Positions 1-7,328 of a stretch of 21,717 nt of DNA are shown one piece after another. The position numbers and the translations under genes are program-made. Origin of the DNA: an uncultured Spirochaetaceae bacterium (lineage in GTDB: Bacteria; Spirochaetota; Spirochaetia; Sphaerochaetales; Sphaerochaetaceae); assembly GCA_946414625.1 (NCBI GenBank), contig CAMKPI010000008.1, forward strand, positions 1 to 21,717. The letters are read 5' to 3'. Numbering within the stretch: position 1 is the first letter of the stretch; each line of letters opens with the position of its first letter. The notes under the pieces were generated by a model that saw only the letters and a list, made by a program, of their open reading frames with translations, had not been told where the DNA came from and did no database searches.

Positions 1-146
1 CACCGCGCACCGTCACGCGCGACGCACCCACGCCACATCCGGCCTATGCCACACAAAAGCCTCCTCGCAGAAGCACGATCTCTGCCAAGTTTCGCTCGTT
101 TCCGCATCAAGCATATCAGACCAGCGCTCGGAGGTCTTCTTGCAAA

Positions 147-159
147 GCCCCGCCGGGGC
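147..159 (-). terminator. Weak terminator-like hairpin after the KAS III gene
   Basis: GCCCC-GCC-GGGGC forms a 5-bp GC stem with a 3-base loop, 11 bases beyond the KAS III stop codon. On the minus strand it is followed only by TTTGC. The stem is short and the U tract poor, so it is a tentative call. The remaining bases 1-146 hold no gene I can support. Confidence 0.3.
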
Positions 160-169
160 GCGGCACAGA

Positions 170-1558
170 TCATTTCCCGGCATATTGGAAAAAGGAATAG
201 TAAGCCTTTGGAGAGAGCGTGACTATTCCCGCGCTTGCGGACAGCCCCCCTCCAAAGCCCGAAACAAGCACCCTGTTCTCCCTGTCCTTCACCAGTTTGT
301 TCTTGTAGTCGTATGCGATTGTCACCGGCACGGTCGCAGACGCGCTGTTCCCCACAGCGTCGCCCGACTGCCATACCGCGGAATTCCAATCGAATCCGAG
401 CTTTAGCGCAAGTTTACGAATCATGAACATGTTCGCCTGATGCGGCACGAAGCTGTCAATCGTGCTGCCGGAATCGCCTGTCTCCTCCAGAAATCTCTTC
501 AGCCACTTCGACACATCGCTTGCCACGAAACGGAAAATCCCGAAACCGTCCATGTAAATATCAATATTGCGGCGCATTCCGCCGTCTTTCTGCTCCGTGT
601 ACTCGAGGTCCCCGGCTGTGACGGGTTTTGCCGAACCGCCCGCAGGAATCATCAGAGAGCCGTTTCCCGAACCGTCCGTGTAAAACGTGAACTTCCATTC
701 GGGGCTGGACAAGGAGCCGTCCGCAACCGACACGCCGGCACAGAGACAGGAACCCTCATCCGCGCCTGACGTGCCAGCCCCACGGGAGGAGTCTTCCGTG
801 CCCGACTCGCAAGTGCTGGAACAGGGGGTACCCGTCGTGCCCGACTCGCCAACACTGGGACAGGGGGTATCCGCCGTGCCCGACACGTCCGCGCCGCCAG
901 AACATGAGGCGTCAACTGTACCAGGCTCACCAGTGCAAGAGCCCGACTCGCCCTCCGCCCCCGACACGTCAGCAGCACCAGGACAAGAGGCGCCCGCCGA
1001 GACAGAACCGGCACCGTCGCAATGAGCCGACAGCAAGGTGGCAGTCCCCGCGTCAGCCATAACAGGCAGTGTTGCCTTGTCCCTCGGACTTGTATATGCG
1101 CTCTGCACGTCGCCGTCGAGAAAGAGGACCTTCTTTCCGGATGCGGAAAGGGACTTTGCAAAAAGTGAGGACACATACAGCCCATATGCGTAGCCCGAGC
1201 AGGCAAGACTCATATCAAAACAGGGTATTTCGTGGCTGAGCCCCAGCGCGTCCTGTACAAGAGCGGCGTTGAAAGGCATAAGCCTGTCTGGAGTGAATGT
1301 CACAAACACCACAGCGCCGATATCCTCTGGGGCGCATCCTGTGCCGGAGAGGATATCCCTCGCGGCAGCAAGACAAAGATCTGTCGTCGTCGTGCCCGAC
1401 CGGGCAGTGAAGCGCGTCCGTATTCCCGTAGACTGCACGATCAAGGCCGCTTCGTCCCCGTAGAGCTCCTTCAGCGACTGCAAATTATCCGTTTTCACTT
1501 CGGGAACGCAGGCTGAGACGCCCTCAATGCGAACACCTCTTATACTAAAAATCTCCAT
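170..1558 (-). CDS. Ketoacyl-ACP synthase III (FabH-like) with a large repetitive insertion
   Basis: A 462-residue KAS III-type condensing enzyme, expected to join an acyl-CoA starter to malonyl-ACP in the cytoplasm. The Cys-His-Asn triad is visible: Cys120 in SLACSGYA, His373 in VPHQAN and Asn404 in GNSASA, plus the C-terminal GFGGGLSASA loop. The stretch TDGSG...SLMIPAGG recalls KAS III proteins found in surface-polysaccharide loci more than housekeeping FabH; this is from memory of the family. Residues about 179-286 are a Gly/Ser/Cys/Thr-rich repetitive insertion; without it the protein would be about 354 residues, near the family norm. I chose ATG at 1558 because AAGGAG lies eight bases upstream and the start is two bases after the stop of the transacylase gene. 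A longer in-frame extension to 1780 would only read through that gene. Last gene of the pglD-like/fabD/KAS III unit. Confidence 0.88.
   Translation of the reverse strand: MEIFSIRGVRIEGVSACVPEVKTDNLQSLKELYGDEAALIVQSTGIRTRFTARSGTTTTDLCLAAARDILSGTGCAPEDIGAVVFVTFTPDRLMPFNAALVQDALGLSHEIPCFDMSLACSGYAYGLYVSSLFAKSLSASGKKVLFLDGDVQSAYTSPRDKATLPVMADAGTATLLSAHCDGAGSVSAGASCPGAADVSGAEGESGSCTGEPGTVDASCSGGADVSGTADTPCPSVGESGTTGTPCSSTCESGTEDSSRGAGTSGADEGSCLCAGVSVADGSLSSPEWKFTFYTDGSGNGSLMIPAGGSAKPVTAGDLEYTEQKDGGMRRNIDIYMDGFGIFRFVASDVSKWLKRFLEETGDSGSTIDSFVPHQANMFMIRKLALKLGFDWNSAVWQSGDAVGNSASATVPVTIAYDYKNKLVKDRENRVLVSGFGGGLSASAGIVTLSPKAYYSFFQYAGK
701..1024 (-). repeat. In-frame 39-bp minisatellite inside the KAS III gene
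   Basis: The DNA coding residues about 179-286 is a degenerate minisatellite. On the plus strand a CCCGACTCG/CCCGACACG word begins at 801, 840 and 879, giving an exact 39-bp (13-codon) period. It recurs less regularly at 921 (altered), 942 and 960. The encoded segment is rich in Gly, Ser, Ala, Thr and Cys (about eleven Cys) and has almost no hydrophobic residues. It is likely a disordered or disulfide/metal-capable surface loop. It sits between the strand ending GTATLLS and the strand WKFTFYTDGSG, so it interrupts neither the Cys nor the His/Asn motifs. Confidence 0.85.
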
Positions 1559-1560
1559 CG

Positions 1561-2445
1561 CTATACTCCTTCGCACTTTGGACGGAAAACAATGGTTTTG
1601 CAAAGCTTTTTCAGCACATCCCCGTGCCCTACCTCGTACATCCTGTCCACACCGGCGTCTTTCAGAGACAGCACAGTGTCGAGCCACCGGACCTGCCCTG
1701 TCATCTGCTCCTCCAGGCACCTTTTCAGCTCCGCCGCGTCCCGCGTGGGCTTTCCCGAGACATTTGGAACCACATAACACGCGGGCTCGCCAAACCGGGT
1801 CTCTTCTATCATATCCCGCATTTCGCGCGAGGCAGACGCCATTTGAGGACTATGAAACGCGGCGCTAACATTGAGAAGCCTGAATTTAACGCTGTCTTTT
1901 TCACCATAGATCTCCATGAGCGCCTTTTCCGCTGCCTTCAACGCCTCCGTCTCTCCCGACACGACCACCTGTGTTTTTGAATTCAAATTTGCAACGACAA
2001 GACCCGGCGCCGCTTTTTCCAGGAGCGAGACGACACTTTCCTCGTCCAGCCCCAGTATCGCAGCCATTCCCCCGCGCCCGTTCTGTCTGGACATCAGTTC
2101 CGCTCTCCGCTTCACAAGGCGGAGCCCCGTCTCAAAATCAAATACTCCCGCCGCATAGAGGGCGCTGTACTCGCCAAGGCTGTGCCCGGCAACAAAGCCT
2201 GCCTCCAAACCGTTGGATCCGGCCTTTTCCAAAAACATTGCGGATGCGGTATATATCGCAGGCTGCGCGTATCTTGTGTCGGAAAGATTCTCCGCCGGTC
2301 CCTCGAACATCAGTTTTTTCAAATCATAACCGAGGATTTCAGAGGCATCGTCCAAAATCCTTGCGGCGGACGGCACATCGGCGTATACATCCATTGCCAT
2401 TCCGACACTCTGAGATCCCTGACCCGGGAACAAAAAAGCATTCAT
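1561..2445 (-). CDS. fabD: Malonyl-CoA:ACP transacylase (FabD family)
   Basis: A 294-residue transacylase of normal length. It moves malonyl from CoA to acyl carrier protein, supplying extender units for fatty-acid or dedicated acyl-chain synthesis in the cytoplasm. The N-terminal FPGQGSQ motif is present, with the nucleophile elbow GHSLGEY (Ser89), the conserved Arg114 in RRAELM and the catalytic His198 in AAFHSPQM. The start ATG at 2445 follows GGAG by ten bases. It lies 23 bases after the acetyltransferase stop and only two bases before the KAS III start, so the three genes are almost certainly cotranscribed and partly translationally coupled. Next to a KAS III and a PglD-like enzyme it may serve an acyl-glycan pathway rather than only housekeeping lipid synthesis; that is inference. 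No acpP gene is present in the window. Confidence 0.93.
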   Translation of the reverse strand: MNAFLFPGQGSQSVGMAMDVYADVPSAARILDDASEILGYDLKKLMFEGPAENLSDTRYAQPAIYTASAMFLEKAGSNGLEAGFVAGHSLGEYSALYAAGVFDFETGLRLVKRRAELMSRQNGRGGMAAILGLDEESVVSLLEKAAPGLVVANLNSKTQVVVSGETEALKAAEKALMEIYGEKDSVKFRLLNVSAAFHSPQMASASREMRDMIEETRFGEPACYVVPNVSGKPTRDAAELKRCLEEQMTGQVRWLDTVLSLKDAGVDRMYEVGHGDVLKKLCKTIVFRPKCEGV

Positions 2446-2468
2446 TCACGCACCGCTCCGTCAAAATG

Positions 2469-3113
2469 TTAAAAAAACCGCAATACCTTTGCCGGGACAC
2501 CCATCACAGTGGTTCCAGCCTTCACATTCCTTATCACCACACTCCCCGCGCCGACCACAGCGTGCTCGCCCACCCGCATTTTCGGCACCACAGTGCAGTT
2601 TGTGGCAAGGTATGCGCAATTCTCGATAACCACATGGCCTGACACGCACGAGCCGGACATAATCGACACGAAGTTTCCCACCTCGCAGTCGTGTCCCATG
2701 GTAACCGAAATGTTGAACAGGCAGAAATCGCCAATCCTGGTGTCGCAGCTGATATTCCCGCCCACGCAAATCACACAACCCTTTCCGACCGAAGACCTAT
2801 CGGAAATGTTCACCGACGGATGTACAAGGGTCTCCCATGCGTTAAAATCCGGAAACATTTCCACAAGTTTCTTGCGGGCGTCAACATCCTGCATCGCTAT
2901 CACCGCAGAGGCTCCTTGTTTCCGGCTTATTTCCGGAAGAAGAGAAACCGGGCCCAGCACCTCATAGCCGTTGACGGATGTTCCGATTTTCAATTCCGAA
3001 TCATCAAGATATCCCAAAATTATATACCTGGGTTCGCGTTTGTTAATCTCCTCGATAAGCCATGCGACTTCCTTGCCGAAATCCCCCGCGCCCAAAATAA
3101 CAATTCCCTTCAT
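2469..3113 (-). CDS. PglD/NeuD-type sugar O/N-acetyltransferase
   Basis: A 214-residue left-handed beta-helix acyltransferase. Residues 1-90 form the N-terminal Rossmann-like domain that binds the sugar nucleotide (MKGIVILGAGDFGKEVAWL). From about residue 98 hexapeptide repeats follow (SSVGKG, TRIGDF, CEVGNF, ENCAYL, MRVGEHAVVGAGSVV). The end MGVPAKVLRF is typical of the family. His141 in TMGHDCEVG corresponds to the catalytic base of PglD. Family members acetylate UDP-4-amino sugars or sialic/bacillosamine-type precursors; the true acyl donor here is unknown. ATG at 3113 was chosen because GGAGG lies six bases upstream and the Rossmann motif starts there; the upstream in-frame extension to 3182 lacks homology. 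It is the first gene of the unit with fabD and the KAS III gene. Confidence 0.9.
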   Translation of the reverse strand: MKGIVILGAGDFGKEVAWLIEEINKREPRYIILGYLDDSELKIGTSVNGYEVLGPVSLLPEISRKQGASAVIAMQDVDARKKLVEMFPDFNAWETLVHPSVNISDRSSVGKGCVICVGGNISCDTRIGDFCLFNISVTMGHDCEVGNFVSIMSGSCVSGHVVIENCAYLATNCTVVPKMRVGEHAVVGAGSVVIRNVKAGTTVMGVPAKVLRFF

Positions 3114-3225
3114 TCCGCGCCTCCGGTTATCCCTCTTTCGCGAGCCGTGCCCAAATCCCTCACATCCTCCGCGCCCAGCCAAATATCCTTACCCCAGGTG
3201 TGGTATCCAGGGAAGTCATGCCACA

Positions 3226-3420
3226 TTCAGGCTGTTTTCGCAACACCATTATGCCGCCTGGCAGAGTATGAATACACTGCTCGCGACCCGTTCAGGTTGT
3301 TATCATACAACCCCCTTGCCGCATGGCAGGGTGTGGCATGCACTGGTCGCGACAATACTCAGGCTGTTATCGCAACGACTTCGCTTTCTGGCAGGGTGTG
3401 GCGTGCACTCGTCATAACCT
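3226..3420. repeat. Three degenerate ~65-bp tandem repeats in the pglD-like leader
   Basis: Units begin at 3226, 3291 and 3358, each opening with TTCAGG/CTCAGG plus a T/C-TGTT word. Each carries a GGCAGRGTRTG core and ends in a CACTGGTCGCGAC-like stretch. Spacings are 65 and 67 bp. The copies clearly match but many bases differ. The array lies in the gap 3114-3595 between the acetyltransferase and the XRE fusion gene. It would be transcribed as 5' leader of the acetyltransferase unit if the promoter at 3511-3539 is real. No gene is supported in this gap. Confidence 0.75.
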
Positions 3421-3498
3421 CCGCCATGTAGCCAGGACGCGTCCGCGCTGATCTATATGTATGGGTTACAGGCAAAGCCCTCTAGTGTTATCACGTAT

Positions 3499-3516
3499 TA
3501 TGATGATATAATCATA
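3499..3516. promoter_or_regulatory. Operator-like inverted repeat over the -10 box
   Basis: TATGAT-GATATA-ATCATA is a perfect 6-bp inverted repeat with a 6-bp spacer. Its right arm is the -10 box of the candidate promoter. It is placed as an operator would be. The XRE-type regulator encoded just upstream is an obvious candidate ligand, but nothing in the sequence proves that. Confidence 0.4.
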
Positions 3517-3539
3517 CCGCCGGGATGAGAGCGGCGCAA
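3511..3539 (-). promoter_or_regulatory. Candidate sigma-70 promoter for the acetyltransferase-fabD-KAS III unit
   Basis: On the minus strand TTGCGC (3534-3539) and TATGAT (3511-3516, five of six to consensus) are separated by 17 bases. The local sequence is AT-rich compared with its surroundings. Transcription would begin near 3504, about 390 bases before the acetyltransferase start. Confidence 0.5.
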
Positions 3540-3595
3540 CCGACCTTTGGTTTAGTTCGCGGGAGTTCGCAAAATGCGTGCCGGTTCGAAAGGCC

Positions 3596-4522
3596 TCAAA
3601 ATCGGCATTTTTTCCTCGCCGCCTCATAATCCCGCGCGATCTCTTCAAGATTCCCGATCCTGAGTCCTGTATGGTTTTGGTAGATCCTTACAAAGGTTGC
3701 CGCATCCAAAACGCCGTCGGGCGTATCCATTTTCACACACACCATCCCGCGCCCCAGCGTGCGGTTGGCGGTACTTTTCAAAAAAGACTCCCCGTCTTTA
3801 AAATACGCCTCAGCGCCATGTGAGAAAAGGAACACAGGGCTTCCGGAATGCGGGGTAAGCCGGGTGTCGCGCCCCGAGAGCATCGCGCCTTGAAACTGCT
3901 GAGTGAGGTCGCTTCCGAAAAGAAACCAGGGCTCGTTAAGAATCATGTAGTTTTCATCAATTCCCGGGTGAGCCGCCTCAGGCGCAGCGGATTGTTTTCC
4001 GTCGAAGCCCTCCATACCGGTCTCTTCCGACACATATGGTGGGAAGCCGAAACGAAAATCAAAGCCGAGAGCCTTGAATTCTTCCCCGCGCAAATATTCA
4101 GAGTTGCGCTCATCAGCCAAAACATAGATTTTGCGAACGCCCACAAGAAGAAAATGAACAAGAAGATAATAAACCAACGGTTTATCATAGATGATTTGAG
4201 AGAAATCCACCCTCTGAAAAGCACCAGGGACCGCCGCACCGCCAGTGCGGGAAAGCTTCACGGACCGGGAGGAAGAATCCGAGCGTGCCCTCATGTCGAT
4301 AAGACCTGCCCAGAACTGTTCCCGCAAGCCCTCCGACATCAGCACATCCAGATCCACATCGAGAAGCAGGGCTATTTTAGGAAGGAGGGCGACGTCCGGC
4401 AAGGACAGGCCGCGCTCCCATTTGGACACCGCTTTGTCCGTGACATGAAGAGCGTCCGCCAGCGTTTTCTGGGTAAAACCGGCGCGGAGCCTTGTCTCTT
4501 GTATAATCCTGCCCGTGTTCAT
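3596..4522 (-). CDS. XRE-family HTH fused to degenerate RmlA-like nucleotidyltransferase domain
   Basis: A 308-residue fusion. Residues 1-64 are a Cro/C1-type helix-turn-helix (TQKTLADALHVTDKAVSKWE, then RGLSLPD). Residues about 105-296 resemble glucose-1-phosphate thymidylyltransferase: IIYDKPLVYYLLVHFLLVGV (110-129) matches the RmlA 'PIYDKPMIYYPLS' helix. NEPWFLFGSDL (196-206) aligns with the GDNIFYG segment. LGRGMVCVKMDTPDGVLDA (256-274) and GLRIGNLEEIA (286-296) align with the RmlA C-terminal region. The GGxGTRL nucleotide loop at the start of RmlA is absent, replaced by the HTH and a linker. The Asp of GDN is also lost, so catalysis is unlikely. I infer a regulator that senses a sugar nucleotide or hexose phosphate and controls the surrounding glycan genes. 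ATG at 4522 is preceded by a G-rich GGGGGG ribosome site. Confidence 0.75.
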   Translation of the reverse strand: MNTGRIIQETRLRAGFTQKTLADALHVTDKAVSKWERGLSLPDVALLPKIALLLDVDLDVLMSEGLREQFWAGLIDMRARSDSSSRSVKLSRTGGAAVPGAFQRVDFSQIIYDKPLVYYLLVHFLLVGVRKIYVLADERNSEYLRGEEFKALGFDFRFGFPPYVSEETGMEGFDGKQSAAPEAAHPGIDENYMILNEPWFLFGSDLTQQFQGAMLSGRDTRLTPHSGSPVFLFSHGAEAYFKDGESFLKSTANRTLGRGMVCVKMDTPDGVLDAATFVRIYQNHTGLRIGNLEEIARDYEAARKKCRF

Positions 4523-4920
4523 AATGCCCCCCGAAACGCCCGTGCCTGTACGAGTTCGTCGAGTCCCCGCCTGTTTTTTTTACCTAGACCCGCTTCTGCC
4601 ACACATCCGAACGCCCTTGCCCGAGTGAGGTCGACGGATCCCGACACTCCTTCCATCCGAGGCTCGGCCGTGCGAAGTCGGCGGAGAACCGCCTTCGTTT
4701 CCGCCCAAAGTTCGACGGCGCGAGGTCTGCGAATCCGCCCTCAGAGCCGCCCAAAGTTCGACGCCGTCCGTTATACAGAGGGGCTCTCTGCGAATGACCC
4801 AGACCTCGCGCTCCTCGTAGTTCGGCCGCGCTCGGTTTCACGAACCAAAGCACAGCGGGCGGAGCCGCCCCTCTCGGGGCGGCTCCGCCCGGTCTCACTT
4901 TCCCGCCGCATCGCTCGCCC
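4523..4920. other. 398-bp gene-free gap with a repeat pair and a strong hairpin
   Basis: This gap separates the XRE fusion start from the phosphoglycosyltransferase stop. It contains a degenerate ~46-bp repeat: the same 15-mer GCCCAAAGTTCGACG occurs at 4703-4717 and 4749-4763, with related CGAGGTCTGCGAAT-like words around them. It also contains the hairpin annotated at 4856-4891. Open frames across it are low-complexity and Arg/Pro/Ala-rich, with no recognisable domain, so I call no gene. Confidence 0.7.
4856..4891 (-). terminator. 16-bp perfect hairpin downstream of the phosphoglycosyltransferase gene
   Basis: A perfect 16-bp GC-rich inverted repeat with a 4-base TCTC loop begins 30 bases past the stop codon at 4921. 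In the minus-strand transcript it is followed by CTGTGCTTTGG, so a proper U tract is missing. It may be a weak terminator, an mRNA 3'-end stabiliser, or part of the local repeat family. Confidence 0.5.
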
Positions 4921-5571
4921 CTATTCCTCCGGAGATCCCATGAACTCCCCCATAGTGGCTTCGCCTTCGGCACTGATACCCTCGTGTTTCAGCACTGATC
5001 TCGCCGTCTTTGCGATTATCTTCAGGTCGCCGAAAAACGTAATTTTATCCACATAGCGGACATCGAGGTCGAATTTCTGCTCCCAGGTTATCGCATTGCG
5101 TCCGCTTGCCTGAGCAAGACCTGTAAGCCCCGGTCTCACCTCGTGCCGCCGCGCCTGTGTTTGATTATAGCGAGACAGATACCTCACAAGAAGAGGGCGT
5201 GGACCGACAATAGCCATGTCCCCCTTCAGAATATTGAACAATTCAGGCAATTCGTCGAGGCTTGAAGAGCGGAGAAACTTTCCGAACCCGGTGAGACGCT
5301 CTTCGTCCGGAAGAAGCTCGCCCGCCGCGTCGCGCGCGTCGGTCATCGTTCTGAACTTATAAAGCGTGAAAATACCTGGCTCGCCGGTTTTCCTCTTGAT
5401 CCTGCCCGGTCGCTCCTGCCTGAAAAAAACGGGAGAGCCCAGCTTGAAACGCACCAAAACGGAAAGAACAAGCAGCAAAGGAGACAGGCAAACAAGCCCC
5501 AAAAGAGAGAGGAAGAAATCCAGCGGGCGCTTCACAAACGCCTCGTAGGGTCCGTATGCCTTATGCTTCAT
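4921..5571 (-). CDS. PglC-like monotopic phosphoglycosyltransferase (bacterial sugar transferase)
   Basis: A 216-residue small-form initiating enzyme. It transfers a phospho-sugar from a UDP-sugar to undecaprenyl phosphate at the inner face of the cytoplasmic membrane, the first step of many O-antigen, capsule and glycoprotein glycans. Residues 17-41 form the single hydrophobic re-entrant segment with the Ser-Pro kink. YKFRTM (71-76) follows, then SLDELPELFNILKGDMAIVG (104-123), carrying the catalytic Asp106-Glu107 pair, then GPRPLL and RPGLTGLAQ. DVRYVDKITFFGDLKII is the usual C-terminal helix region. ATG at 5571 was chosen because GGAG lies five bases upstream; 15 extra in-frame residues before it have no family support. 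It lies 93 bases after ilvE and upstream of the XRE fusion. The sugar is unknown, but the nearby PglD-like enzyme suggests an acetylated amino sugar. Confidence 0.92.
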   Translation of the reverse strand: MKHKAYGPYEAFVKRPLDFFLSLLGLVCLSPLLLVLSVLVRFKLGSPVFFRQERPGRIKRKTGEPGIFTLYKFRTMTDARDAAGELLPDEERLTGFGKFLRSSSLDELPELFNILKGDMAIVGPRPLLVRYLSRYNQTQARRHEVRPGLTGLAQASGRNAITWEQKFDLDVRYVDKITFFGDLKIIAKTARSVLKHEGISAEGEATMGEFMGSPEE

Positions 5572-5664
5572 CGCTTCTCCAATAACCCTCAGCGCGATAT
5601 ACAAGTCCCGACACACAAGGACGGCAACGCCGAAATCTTGTGTCCCACCACAGAGGCCCTCGTC

Positions 5665-6726
5665 CTAGACCCGAACAGTCCAACCAAACGGATCTGGACG
5701 CCTGCCCCACTGAATGTCCGTGAGCTCCTTGTAAATCCTCTCGGAAACCGGACCCGTCTTCTCGTCGTTGATCCGGTACACCCGGTCATTATACTCCAGC
5801 GCGCCGATAGGTGCCACCACAGCCGCCGTGCCAAGGCAGAGAGCCTCCTCCAGCGTTCCGTCCACCGCAGCCTGGATCACCTCGTCGATGGAAATCAGCC
5901 GCTCCTCAACCTCCATTCCCCAGCTTCTGCACAGCTGAAGCACACTGCGCCGGGTGATTCCGGGAAGAATTGACCCTGTGAGGCGCGGAGTTACAAGATG
6001 CCCCGCAATCTTGAACATCACGTTCATTCCCCCGCCTTCCTCAACATATTTGCGTTCCACTCCATCCAGCCAAAGAACCTGCGAATAGCCTTTCTCCTCG
6101 GCGCGCTCTCCCGCTCGGTTTGCCGCCGCATAGTTTCCACCGCACTTCACTTCCCCGGTGCCGCCGCGCACAGCGCGGACATCTTCGGTCTCAACCATGA
6201 TAGGCACAGGCTTGAATCCTGAAGAGAAATAAGCCTTGGACGGAGACGCAATAATCATGAAACGTGCCTCGTGAACCCCGTGAAGCGAAAGGTTCGGGTC
6301 CGTTGAAAAGACAAACGGACGGATATACAAAGACGCCCCTTCATATGATGGCACCCAGTCTCGATCTATGTCAACAAAGGTTTTTATCGCCTGAACAACG
6401 ACATCCGGATCCAAGGCGGGTATCTTCAGTCTTTTACAGGAATTGTTCAGCCTCTCCGCGTTATCCCGGGGGCGGAACAACTGCACTCCTCCATCCGGCG
6501 TGCGGTATGCCTTAAGCCCCTCGAAAACCTCCGTTCCGTAATGCAGAACGCTTGCGGCGGGATTGAGAATCACAGGTCCGAACGGAACAATCCGGGCGTC
6601 ATGCCAAAGATCCTTATCGTTGTAATCCATGATAAACATATGATCCGAAAATACCGAGCCGAACCCCAGCTTCTCCGCGGGCGGCATCGTTCCGCGGTTG
6701 GTGCTTCTGACAATCTTTATATCCAT
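5665..6726 (-). CDS. ilvE: Branched-chain amino acid aminotransferase
   Basis: A 353-residue class IV PLP aminotransferase of normal length for the larger BCAT type. It exchanges amino groups between glutamate and the 2-oxo acids of Ile, Leu and Val. Recognisable elements are VLHYGTEVFEGLKAYR (about 60-75), LYIRPFVF (133-140), GGTGEVKCGGNYAA (188-201) with PLP lysine Lys194, EEGGGMNVMF and GSILPGITRRSVL. ATG at 6726 has a strong GGAGG four bases upstream. The next gene on the same strand, the phosphoglycosyltransferase, starts 93 bases after its stop, so cotranscription is possible although the pathways are unrelated. Upstream lies a 666-bp gap with a repeat array and a distant candidate promoter, which implies a leader of roughly 600 bases. 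Confidence 0.95.
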   Translation of the reverse strand: MDIKIVRSTNRGTMPPAEKLGFGSVFSDHMFIMDYNDKDLWHDARIVPFGPVILNPAASVLHYGTEVFEGLKAYRTPDGGVQLFRPRDNAERLNNSCKRLKIPALDPDVVVQAIKTFVDIDRDWVPSYEGASLYIRPFVFSTDPNLSLHGVHEARFMIIASPSKAYFSSGFKPVPIMVETEDVRAVRGGTGEVKCGGNYAAANRAGERAEEKGYSQVLWLDGVERKYVEEGGGMNVMFKIAGHLVTPRLTGSILPGITRRSVLQLCRSWGMEVEERLISIDEVIQAAVDGTLEEALCLGTAAVVAPIGALEYNDRVYRINDEKTGPVSERIYKELTDIQWGRRPDPFGWTVRV

Positions 6727-6770
6727 TTTTCCTCCAAATCACGCCTTGCCAGCCCTCGAGAAGGGCCTTC

Positions 6771-7115
6771 CTCGGTGTGTTTCCATCTGTTATACAGCGG
6801 GTTTCGCCTTGCCAAGCCACACGAGGGACATTCCCGCATTCCAGCTGTCGGTGTGCTTCCATCCTTCATACAGCGGGTTCCGCTCGGGCAAAGCCTCGCG
6901 AGGCGTATTCACCTCCGGCACCGCGCTCAAGTGGTCCTCGGACGTACCTCCTTGCCAAGCCGCGCGAGTGGCATTCCCGATGTCGGTGTGTTTCCATCCT
7001 TTGTACAGCGGGTTCCGCCTGGGCAAAGCCTCGCGAGGCGTATTCACCTCCGGCACCGTGTTCAAGTGGTCCTCGGACGTACCGCCCTGCCGAGCCGCGC
7101 GAGGCGCATTCAGCA
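6771..7115. repeat. 135-bp tandem repeats in the ilvE leader
   Basis: Two near-identical units, 6847-6981 and 6982-7115, each open with GTCGGTGTG and share GGCAAAGCCTCGCGAGGCGT and AAGTGGTCCTCGGACGTACC. A third unit (6771-6846) has the outer parts but lacks the central portion. Inside each full unit the CAAGCC-CGCGAG-GCATTC word appears twice in diverged form, so the unit itself arose by duplication. GCCTCGCGAGGC is a perfect 12-bp palindrome, present in both full units. Confidence 0.88.
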
Positions 7116-7328
7116 TAAAGTGCGTGAGACCGCCACTTTCCGGCGGCTTCCACAGTTTTCATTCAATTACCCCGCTGCCCACACCGGCGCCACGGCAGCA
7201 AGCCTTTTTCAACAATTTATCGAACAGCCACACCTCGTTCAAGGTTTTTTCAGAACTATAACGTGTTTTTTTCAAAAAATCATATTTTTGCTGCGATTTT
7301 CCTTGTAAACCATATTTTTTTTATATAC

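Noticed and set aside
1..146. Start of another minus-strand gene to the left
   Set aside because: A GAGGAGG word near 70-77 (minus strand) looks like a ribosome site, but the suitably spaced GTG frame ends within a few dozen bases and the remaining frame is too short to judge.
652..1206. Long open frames on both strands through the KAS III insertion
   Set aside because: They are other-frame readings of the 39-bp repeat; repetitive GC-rich DNA leaves frames open by chance, and the KAS III frame has clear homology on both sides.
1559..1780. In-frame N-terminal extension of the KAS III gene
   Set aside because: It lies wholly inside the transacylase gene in another frame, is Arg/Gly-rich without homology, and a proper ribosome site precedes ATG 1558.
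3114..3600. CRISPR array or tRNA-like element
   Set aside because: The 65-bp units are degenerate along their whole length with no alternating conserved repeat and unique spacer. The GGTTCGAAAGG stretch near 3580 resembles a T-loop but has no matching acceptor or anticodon arms.
6541..7308. Repetitive open frames across the ilvE leader array on both strands
   Set aside because: They translate the repeat units only, show no domain, and overlap the ilvE gene or its leader.
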